From positions 72,369 through 136,368 of the forward strand of contig DDSV01000009.1 of the NCBI GenBank assembly GCA_002344215.1: a stretch of 64,000 nt of DNA, given 5' to 3'. The position numbers and the translations under genes are program-made. Of the stretch, positions 17,136 through 23,043 are shown piece by piece (within the stretch, counting starts at the first letter, position 1; every line of letters begins with the position of its first letter). The notes under the pieces were generated by a model. It was not told the DNA's origin. It did not search any database and was given only the letters and a program-made list of their open reading frames with translations. This DNA is from Akkermansiaceae bacterium UBA2381 (GTDB lineage: Bacteria; Verrucomicrobiota; Verrucomicrobiia; Verrucomicrobiales; DEV007).

Positions 17136-17588
17136 ATGACGAGACGAAGGAAAATCAAGATCAGCATCGTCTGGATCAGCGTTCTACTCGTCGTGTATGT
17201 CGGATCGTATTCGATTAATTCTGCGGCAGGTGGGTACTGGATGAAGCCTGATCGAGACGGTAGGGATCGGTGGTCAGCGGGGATGTCGGCGACGACCGCG
17301 ATATTATTTCAACCTGCGATTGGGTATTACACGCCCTTTGGATGTGACCTGATCGGAACCGTTTTTGCGCCGCTGATTCGTTTGGACCGGCGATATTTCC
17401 ATCCGACACATTACCTGACAGATGACGGAGTATTCGAGTGGGCAGCATCCGTGCCGATTTCGGAAATACATCCTTCCTTCCGGGAAGAATCTCGGAAAGA
17501 GCGTGAAGAGTCGTCAAGAAAATCCGAAAGCAAACCAGACGCGAACACGGCGGCGCAGACAACGGCTTCGCCGTCGTCTGGCCTTTGA
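17136..17588 (+). CDS. Cassette gene 4: small membrane-anchored hypothetical protein
   Basis: 150 residues. A basic N-terminus (MTRRRKIKIS) and one hydrophobic helix (IVWISVLLVVYVGSYSI) make it a likely single-span or signal-anchored protein. A conserved-looking aromatic region follows (GGYWMKPDRDG; FQPAIGYYTPFGCD) and then a charged tail. The last residues (TAAQTTASPSSGL) are encoded by the attC4 palindrome, the same effect as in cassette gene 1. No family assigned. Confidence 0.6.
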   Translation: MTRRRKIKISIVWISVLLVVYVGSYSINSAAGGYWMKPDRDGRDRWSAGMSATTAILFQPAIGYYTPFGCDLIGTVFAPLIRLDRRYFHPTHYLTDDGVFEWAASVPISEIHPSFREESRKEREESSRKSESKPDANTAAQTTASPSSGL

Positions 17589-17597
17589 CGTTGTGCG
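17540..17597 (+). other. Candidate attC site 4
   Basis: CAGAC (17556-17560) plus ACGGC (17562-17566) pair with GCCGT (17570-17574) plus GTCTG (17576-17580) across a TTC loop, with one mismatch between the two blocks. An outer GGC/GCC pair and CGC-AAC (17540-17546) against GTT-GCG (17590-17597) extend it. Core GTTGTGC (17590-17596) precedes the next ATG by six bases. Confidence 0.6.
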
Positions 17598-17602
17598 AGA
17601 AG

Positions 17603-18163
17603 ATGACTAGACCAAGGTGTAGGATGATGGTTTTACTCGTGCTCTTGATCGCGATCATCGTCGCTGCGCCATTGACTTTCAATTGGGAGCTTCACTGGAA
17701 CTTGTACTCGGGTGAGGAACGACTCGTTTCGTCCCTTTTTGGACTTCCGGGAATTCCCCATCCGCGAAAACCGACGGAACTCTCTCAATGGAGAGCATTC
17801 GACGGACATGGCGAGGAGTGGATCAACGTAGCCACCAAGCCCAAGATAAGCGGACTTCTTGTCAACTTGTGTCACGTGAAGATCACAAATTATCTGATCG
17901 ATATTCGACCCCTCATAACCGACCCCAATAATCGCGCGATTTGTTCCGAGTTGATTCTCAATGATCTCAAGTCCGGAAGGGACATCTGCAAGACCAGCAA
18001 ACGAACTGGTCGCTTCCGAGATGCGCTCACCAACCTCTATTTTGATTCTATCGCAGTTGATCAACCCGCTTCAGAAAGGCAACTTCGCGTTCTTTGGGAA
18101 CGATCGGAGAACGCACAACAAAACGCGGCTGGACAACCCGCTCCTCGCCCCTTGTCGAAATGA
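17603..18163 (+). CDS. Cassette gene 5: membrane-anchored hypothetical protein
   Basis: About 186 residues from the ATG at 17603; an upstream TTG at 17585 would overlap the previous stop and the attC core and is not preferred. A basic start (MTRPRCRMM) leads into one hydrophobic helix (VLLVLLIAIIVAAPLTF), then a soluble domain (KISGLLVNLCHVKITNYLID; LILNDLKSGRDICK). No recognised family. The spacing from the preceding core is typical of this array. Confidence 0.55.
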   Translation: MTRPRCRMMVLLVLLIAIIVAAPLTFNWELHWNLYSGEERLVSSLFGLPGIPHPRKPTELSQWRAFDGHGEEWINVATKPKISGLLVNLCHVKITNYLIDIRPLITDPNNRAICSELILNDLKSGRDICKTSKRTGRFRDALTNLYFDSIAVDQPASERQLRVLWERSENAQQNAAGQPAPRPLSK

Positions 18164-18165
18164 CG

Positions 18166-18238
18166 CTCGTAACTTTAATCCTTAAACCCGTTGTGGCGTG
18201 GCGCTCCCGGTAGCGGGTGCCAGCGCTTGACGTTCTGC
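18166..18238 (+). other. Candidate attC site 5
   Basis: GGCG-TGGC (18195-18202) pairs with GCCA-g-CGCT (18219-18227), and CCCG (18206-18209) with CGGG (18214-18217). Internal loops of three bases and one base give the imperfect, asymmetric stem expected of attC. Core GTTCTGC is at 18232-18238. The 5' partner of the core (an AAC at 18171-18173 or 18185-18187) is uncertain, so the left boundary is approximate. Confidence 0.5.
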
Positions 18239-18244
18239 TAAGAA

Positions 18245-18703
18245 ATGAATCAACTCGGATTCAACATACTCCCAATCGATGACGGGCGGTACTCTGTCGC
18301 GGATCCGTTGGTTGATGGTGAACGGCTCATTAGTCTGCTCCGCAAGCACGAGACTCCATTCGCCAAACGCGAGGGACACGCGGACATCGCTGGAGCATAC
18401 ATGGGATTCCCACCTCAGGAAGTATTCCTTCCATCGAAGAGATTCTTGGGGGACTGCGAGGATTTCGACAGCGAGGACGATATGGTCGCGATCTTAGGTT
18501 GCGACTGTGGGTGCGGCGGATGCTGGCCATTTCTCGCTCGTATCGAGGTGACGGGCACGAAAGTTCGTTGGACGGATTTCAAGCAGCCTCACCGTGGCAA
18601 GGATGCGGTTGCTGGATACTGGGATTACTCAAAGTTCCCCAAGTTTGAATTCGATCTAGAACAATATCGCGAAGCCCTTACGCTACCGGAAGCACAACAA
18701 TAA
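18245..18703 (+). CDS. Cassette gene 6: soluble hypothetical protein with Cys-rich motif
   Basis: 152 residues, no signal peptide. A central motif LGCDCGCGGCWPFLARI with four cysteines stands out, and AYMGFPPQEVFLPSKRFLG precedes it. Similar small soluble proteins with a GCDCG-x-GCWP box occur widely as hypotheticals, so it belongs to a family, but I cannot name a function. A metal or redox role is possible from the cysteines only. Start six bases after the attC5 core; stop inside attC6. Confidence 0.6.
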   Translation: MNQLGFNILPIDDGRYSVADPLVDGERLISLLRKHETPFAKREGHADIAGAYMGFPPQEVFLPSKRFLGDCEDFDSEDDMVAILGCDCGCGGCWPFLARIEVTGTKVRWTDFKQPHRGKDAVAGYWDYSKFPKFEFDLEQYREALTLPEAQQ

Positions 18704-18755
18704 AGGGTGTGGCCAAGTCGAGGAACGAGACCTTGGACTACACCCATAGTTGAAC
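18692..18755 (+). other. Candidate attC site 6 (best-formed)
   Basis: GCACAAC (18692-18698) and GTTGAAC (18749-18755) are the outer cores; the latter fits GTTRRRY exactly. Inside, GGGTGT (18705-18710) pairs with ACACCC (18740-18745) and CCAAG (18713-18717) with CTTGG (18732-18736). A GG/ACT internal loop and a 14-base terminal loop complete it. Length 64. The stop codon of cassette gene 6 is in the left spacer. Confidence 0.65.
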
Positions 18756-18853
18756 AAGCCCGGCGAGGGCTGGATTCGTCCTTATGCGGACTGTGTCTGT
18801 CGCTTTGTTAGGGACGATCCGGGAAAGGAGTGCCGCGGCTTGGCGGACCGCGG

Positions 18854-18873
18854 AAAAATCCCCGCAGCGGGGA
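18854..18873 (-). terminator. Rho-independent terminator of the transposase transcript
   Basis: Read on the minus strand, TCCCCG and CGGGGA form a perfect six-base stem with a three-base loop, followed by five T residues. It lies about 140 bases after the transposase stop. Confidence 0.6.
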
Positions 18874-19011
18874 CCTGAACCCGCGAGCCGTGACCTTCTG
18901 ACAGGCCTTCGATTTCAATGTCAGGTAATGATAGCGCCGTCATGCACAAGCGGGCCGATCCGGAGAGCTCTCCGTCCGGTGAACGATCTTTCGTGTGTCT
19001 GTCAGGAATCA

Positions 19012-20112
19012 TCATGAACGCAGGGGTGGTCCTCGAGGGGAGATCCGTTGAATCGTGGCGAGGCGTTTCATGGGAAGGCGGCAGCAGGAACAGGTCGGAA
19101 TGCCCATTGCCTCGCGCGGCAATGATTCAGCTGCGACCGGCCCGATGCGCAGGACGCGGCCCGAAAGGAAAGCGACGCGTTCACGCGTTGCTTTGGCGGC
19201 GGGATGGCAAAAGCCGAAGTAGCGGATGGAGCGCAATCCGCGGGGGAGGACGTGGCGCAGGTAGCGGCGGATGAACTCGACTCCGCTGATCGTCTCGACG
19301 CGGGGTCGGCTGCCGTGAGCGCGATCCTTCCATTTGAACGTCACCGTCTCGTCGGTGAGTGAAACGATGCGGCTGTCGCCGAGGGCGGCGCGTGAAACGT
19401 AGGCCCCGAGGTATTTGATCGCGGTCTCTCCGGTTCCGAAGGGTTGGATGTGAATGCCCCACTCCCTGGTCCAGACGACAGGATCGACCTGCCAGTGGAG
19501 ACGCTCGAGTTCTTCGCGAAAGCGACGGCGGAAGCGGCGTGTCATTGCGGGCAGGTGAGCGAGGAAGTTCGCGTTTTTGACCCTGACGTAGTGCCCCTCG
19601 GCATCGAGGCCTGCGCCCGGAACGAGGTAGTGAATGTGGGGATGGAAGTGAAGGCGCTGGTTCCAGGTGTGGAGCACCCCGGTGAACCCGCTCGTGGTGG
19701 CACCGAGAACACGCCGGGAAGCGAGGGTCTCGCTGAGCGCTTGTGAAGAGGCGCGGAAGAACACATCGAAAGCCGCCTTTGCCTCCCGTCCGAAGAACAA
19801 CTCCCGCAGTTCCTGTGGCAACGTGAAGGTAACCATGAAGTAGGGAGCGTTGATGCGCTTCGCCAGTTCACGCCCGACCCACTCGGCGGTGGCGGCGCGG
19901 CCGCACTGCGGGCAGGCACGGTGGTTGCAACTGTGAAACGCGAACTTGCGTTCGCCACAGGGATCGCAGCCATAGAGGTGCCCGCCCAATGTCGCGGTGC
20001 GGCAATGAGTGATGGCCCAGACGGCACGCTGCCTCGCTTCGCAGAGAACGGGGTGCTCTTTGCGGAAGCGGGGCAGGAACCGGCGGAGCACGTCGATGAC
20101 CGTATCGGCCAT
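19012..20112 (-). CDS. IS91-family transposase (HUH/Y2)
   Basis: 366 residues. An N-terminal zinc-binding cluster (CDPCGERKF, then HSCNHRACPQCG) is followed by YFMVTFTLPQELREL. Then comes the metal-binding HUH motif (HFHPHIHYLVPG) and the paired-tyrosine helix (IKYLGAYVSRAALG). These are the hallmarks of IS91/IS801 rolling-circle transposases. The protein nicks one strand at oriIS and joins to target through the tyrosines. All key residues appear intact and the frame is uninterrupted, so the element may be active. The start lies six bases after the stop of the recombinase gene, so the two are co-transcribed. Confidence 0.93.
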   Translation of the reverse strand: MADTVIDVLRRFLPRFRKEHPVLCEARQRAVWAITHCRTATLGGHLYGCDPCGERKFAFHSCNHRACPQCGRAATAEWVGRELAKRINAPYFMVTFTLPQELRELFFGREAKAAFDVFFRASSQALSETLASRRVLGATTSGFTGVLHTWNQRLHFHPHIHYLVPGAGLDAEGHYVRVKNANFLAHLPAMTRRFRRRFREELERLHWQVDPVVWTREWGIHIQPFGTGETAIKYLGAYVSRAALGDSRIVSLTDETVTFKWKDRAHGSRPRVETISGVEFIRRYLRHVLPRGLRSIRYFGFCHPAAKATRERVAFLSGRVLRIGPVAAESLPREAMGIPTCSCCRLPMKRLATIQRISPRGPPLRS

Positions 20113-20118
20113 CGAGCC

Positions 20119-21111
20119 TTAGCGCGGCAGATCGCGGGAAAGATCCTCGACCAGGCGCAGTGCGTTTTGCTCGCTGTGATGGGTGAGGTGCAGGTAGACC
20201 ATCGTCGTGTTGATCTGACTGTGGCCGAGGAGCATCTGCACCGTGTGCAGGCTTGCTCCGCCCTCGACGAGATGCGTCGCAAAGGAATGTCGCAAGGTAT
20301 GGGCGCTCGCGTCCGGGAAGTTCAGTTCCTTTCGAGCAACGACCATGAGTCGCTGGAGCGAATTGTGGGGCATGGGGCGGTTGGCTGCATTCATGCGTTG
20401 GGCCAACTTGGCCGGATCGTTGTCGCCTCGCCCCGCGTTGGGAAAGAGCAGCACGGGGTGACGGTGGAAGGCCCAGTAGCGGCGCAGATCTTCGAGCATG
20501 ACGTCGGAAATGGGGATCATCCTGTCCTTGCCTCCCTTGCCGCCGCGGATCCAGAGCTTGTTATCACGTCCCCGCACGTCGTGGATGGTAAGGGCAAGGC
20601 ACTCCGAAAGACGAAGTCCGCAGCAGTAGATGAGCTTGAGCGGGATGCGGTAGCGGCGCAGCCGCACGTGTCTTAGAAGCTGGCGAACCTGCTCACGGGT
20701 CAGAACCACAGGCAGTTCGTCGTGGTCCTTCGTTTTGATCTGGGAGAAGACCTTCCATTCCTCGTGGCCGAGCATCTCGAGGAAAAAGATCCGGGCCGCG
20801 GCGGCGGTTTGGCGGATCGTCTTTGGCTTCCACCGCTTCACGTTTTTGACGTGGAGGATGTAGTCGCGGAACTGGTGCTCGGTAATCTGAGCCGGGTCAC
20901 AAGCGAGGTGCTCGTGGAGCAGGCGCATGTCGCGGTAGTAGGCGTGGCGGGTACGGTTACAGTTATGGCGGAGGTTGAGGAGTTTGGCGAACTCAGCCAT
21001 CGACTCGTAGGGATGGTCGTAGTCGAGCGGATTGGCGTAGGGTCGCCTCGGCTCGGGACGCTTGAGGATGGAGGAAGAAGTGGTGGATGGATTGGATTTA
21101 GGCTTTTTCAT
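20119..21111 (-). CDS. Tyrosine recombinase of the IS91-type element
   Basis: 330 residues. It has an N-terminal SAM-like domain, a catalytic Arg in CCGLRLSEC, Lys in GGKGGKDR, the HTLRHSFATHL box (HxxR) and LLGHSQINTTMVYLHL with the nucleophilic Tyr. It is Xer/phage-integrase-like. It lacks the extra block between patches II and III and the SPLD-type C-terminus of integron integrases, so it is judged to be the accessory recombinase of the IS rather than IntI. It is the promoter-proximal gene of the element's operon. Its role in transposition is not established. Confidence 0.88.
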   Translation of the reverse strand: MKKPKSNPSTTSSSILKRPEPRRPYANPLDYDHPYESMAEFAKLLNLRHNCNRTRHAYYRDMRLLHEHLACDPAQITEHQFRDYILHVKNVKRWKPKTIRQTAAAARIFFLEMLGHEEWKVFSQIKTKDHDELPVVLTREQVRQLLRHVRLRRYRIPLKLIYCCGLRLSECLALTIHDVRGRDNKLWIRGGKGGKDRMIPISDVMLEDLRRYWAFHRHPVLLFPNAGRGDNDPAKLAQRMNAANRPMPHNSLQRLMVVARKELNFPDASAHTLRHSFATHLVEGGASLHTVQMLLGHSQINTTMVYLHLTHHSEQNALRLVEDLSRDLPR

Positions 21112-21207
21112 GGCCCGCCCATCCTGCTACAATCCGCCCATGAGAGACCAACCCGGAGAACCACCCGCCCTCACAAATATCAAATCACCCTGCCGCGGAG
21201 CGGCTTA

Positions 21208-21332
21208 GTTCAACAAGCCGGCGCGCTCAACCCGATACCCGCATGGAGTTGATTGACTTCCCCGGCTCAATTCCTTACCCTGCCATTTTGGCCGCGCCCC
21301 CGGTATCGGGTCGAGCTGCCTCCACGTTCGCC
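21208..21332 (+). other. Candidate attC site 7 (long, 125 bases)
   Basis: CTCAACCCGATACC (21226-21239) pairs with GGTATCGGGTCGAG (21302-21315), 13 of 14 positions. Outer AAC (21212-21214) and GTT (21326-21328) pair across spacers. The core is GTTCGCC (21326-21332), identical to the attC3 core. The long terminal loop gives a size like Vibrio-type attC sites. It is followed by cassette gene 7. Confidence 0.6.
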
Positions 21333-21353
21333 CAACTAAACAAGTCACCCGTT

Positions 21354-21917
21354 ATGCACCGGTTAACAGTATCAGTCACGATCATACTTGGACTACTTGG
21401 ATTTGCGGCGTCAGCCGAACCTCCAAGGGAACTTGTTTCACTGCGAGAGTCTTATCAGAAGGCCAGACAGCAGGCATTGTCTCCACTCGATAAGAAGTAT
21501 GTTGATGCACTCACCGCATTGAAGACACGATTCACCAAAGAAGGAAACCTTGAAGCGGCACTTGCAGTGGATTCCGAGATCAAGTCCATTTCATCATCAT
21601 CATCCGCATCAACTCCCGCTGCGCCAGCCCAGTCGCCAGCGTCGGACACTCTATCCCGGAAGGAGCGCGAGAAGCTTGAAGCATCACTTGCGGGGAACTG
21701 GCGTCTCGCATCGGGTGGTTTCTTTCGTATTGGGGGTTCTGCATTAATGTATGGAGGGAAGAAGATCGAGAATTCGATAGCTAAGGACGGATCTATCTCA
21801 GCAGTCGATCAGGACGGGAAGAAGGCGCTTCTACGGTTGTCTTCTGATGGCAGCACGCTGGCGGGAACCTGGTTCACTGGCGTTGAAATGACCATTCAGA
21901 AAGAGGCATCACCGTGA
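21354..21917 (+). CDS. Cassette gene 7: secreted hypothetical protein
   Basis: 187 residues from the ATG at 21354, chosen because a signal peptide follows at once (RLTVSVTIILGLLGFAASAE); a frame opening at 21243 would run through the attC7 stem. The mature part has a helical segment (LVSLRESYQKARQQALSPLDKKYVDAL cut here into LVSLRESYQKARQQ and LSPLDKKYVDAL) with a GNLEAALAVDSEI pattern that is common in secreted Verrucomicrobia and Planctomycetes proteins. A Ser/Ala/Pro linker comes next, then a small beta domain (LAGNWRLASGGFFRIGG). Function unknown; probably periplasmic. Confidence 0.65.
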   Translation: MHRLTVSVTIILGLLGFAASAEPPRELVSLRESYQKARQQALSPLDKKYVDALTALKTRFTKEGNLEAALAVDSEIKSISSSSSASTPAAPAQSPASDTLSRKEREKLEASLAGNWRLASGGFFRIGGSALMYGGKKIENSIAKDGSISAVDQDGKKALLRLSSDGSTLAGTWFTGVEMTIQKEASP

Positions 21918-21951
21918 ATACGAGACTCAGGTTCAATCGTGAAGCGCAACG

Positions 21952-21958
21952 TTAGGTC
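21952..21958 (+). other. Lone attC-type core at the end of the array
   Basis: GTTAGGT fits GTTRRRY exactly and is preceded by GCGCAAC. It lies 35 bases after the stop of cassette gene 7. Only a weak TCAC/GTGA pairing is found upstream, so the last site is either decayed or incomplete. No gene is seen between it and 22180. Confidence 0.4.
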
Positions 21959-22149
21959 TCTTTTCCGAAATTCTTTTCCGGGGTTCGATCTCTCTGACTT
22001 TTTCGGAGTCTTAGTCCCAGGTCCTCCCTGATGAATGGGATGAGCGAAGGGGGATTCCGCCTGGCCGCTACCTTCTCGCCCTGATCGACCGGTGCCCGCC
22101 ATGGCGGCATCACGGGCTGGTGTCCTTCCCGTTTTCCCGTCAGTCTCCC

Positions 22150-22173
22150 TCAACGCGTCAACGCGTCAACGCC
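22150..22173. repeat. Octanucleotide tandem repeat (TCAACGCG x3)
   Basis: TCAACGCG, TCAACGCG and TCAACGCC run head to tail, ending eight bases before the next start codon. Confidence 0.85.
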
Positions 22174-22180
22174 TCCCCTC

Positions 22181-23029
22181 ATGACCACCGACGACCAAAC
22201 CCGCCGCGCCTACTGGGCCGAACAGATGGAACAAGGTTACGCGATGGTGCAGCAGCTCCTTGCCTTTCCGGTGGAGGAATCTGGCGAGCGTTTTGCTTCG
22301 CTCCCGGAGCTGGCGGCCGAGGGGGGCGTTGAAATGCTTTTCTCGACGAGCAAGATCGCGGGAAATCTGGACCGCATCTATTTCATGCGCGAAAGCCTTG
22401 CCCGCGAGGTCGTCGAGATCGGGCGTGAGATGAACGAGCGCGGCTGGGTCCTGAAAATCGAGGAAGGCTTCCGAACCCTCGAAATGCAGGGGCAACTCGT
22501 CCGCAAGCCTTCGGTTTTTGATGCCATTCTGCAGAAGTGCATCTGGGAAAACGGGGGAGAGATACCTCCGGTGGAACTGGTCTCGCGGCGGGCCATCGTG
22601 ATGGTGGCGAACATACCCAAGATCGGTTCCCACATGTCGGGTTCGGCCATCGATATTTCGGTCTTTCATCGTGGCGGCGGCACCGAAGTCTGGCGGGGCA
22701 ACGCCTACCTCGAGATCAGCGAACGCACCCCGATGCGTTCTCCTTACATCAGCGCGGAGGATCTCGAGAACCGTCTCGCCATCACGGCGATGATGGAGTC
22801 ACGCGGCTTCATGCATTTTCCCTTCGAGTTCTGGCACTACAACAAAGGGGACGCCGGCGGTCATCTCCTCACCGGCAACCCGGCTCCCTGCCGCTATGGT
22901 CCGGTGAACTGGGATCCGGAAACCAACGAAGTCACTCCGGTCGCCGATCCGATGACACCCCTGAATCCCCTGCCAGTAATTGAGAAAGAGATCGCCGCCG
23001 CATTCGCCCGCGCCGGGGGCTCTGTCTGA
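22181..23029 (+). CDS. D-alanyl-D-alanine dipeptidase-like (VanX/DdpX, M15) peptidase
   Basis: 282 residues, longer than VanX (about 200), no signal peptide. The M15D zinc site is clear: SHMSGSAID with His151 and Asp158, then EFWH with catalytic Glu216 and zinc ligand His219. Arg98 in EGFRTL matches the VanX active-site arginine. The expected reaction is cleavage of D-Ala-D-Ala or similar dipeptides, in peptidoglycan recycling or dipeptide use rather than vancomycin resistance, since no vanA/vanH-type genes are near. First gene of a closely spaced plus-strand run (14 bases to the next gene). Confidence 0.85.
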   Translation: MTTDDQTRRAYWAEQMEQGYAMVQQLLAFPVEESGERFASLPELAAEGGVEMLFSTSKIAGNLDRIYFMRESLAREVVEIGREMNERGWVLKIEEGFRTLEMQGQLVRKPSVFDAILQKCIWENGGEIPPVELVSRRAIVMVANIPKIGSHMSGSAIDISVFHRGGGTEVWRGNAYLEISERTPMRSPYISAEDLENRLAITAMMESRGFMHFPFEFWHYNKGDAGGHLLTGNPAPCRYGPVNWDPETNEVTPVADPMTPLNPLPVIEKEIAAAFARAGGSV

Positions 23030-23043
23030 AATCGAATTTTCGT

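Larger units (their letters stand above)
18756..21207 (-). mobile_element. IS91-type element with tyrosine recombinase, inserted in the cassette array
   Basis: It carries a Y2/HUH transposase and, directly upstream, a tyrosine recombinase, a two-gene arrangement known in a branch of the IS91 family. IS91 elements move by rolling-circle transposition and lack terminal inverted repeats and target duplications, so the true ends cannot be read here; the coordinates given are simply the interval between attC6 and attC7. A terminator-like hairpin (18854-18873) lies downstream of the transposase. The words AGTTGAACAAGCC (18748-18760) and AGTTCAACAAGCC (21207-21219) occur at the two edges. Confidence 0.7.

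Noticed and set aside
18784..19274. Plus-strand frames at the left end of the IS91-type element
   Set aside because: They overlap the transposase terminator and 3' end, have no recognisable protein features and poor starts.
20119..21111. Tyrosine recombinase as the integron's own integrase (IntI)
   Set aside because: It lacks the extra IntI block between patches II and III and does not end in the Gly-rich SPLD motif. It is also six bases from an IS91 transposase on the same strand, so it belongs to the element.
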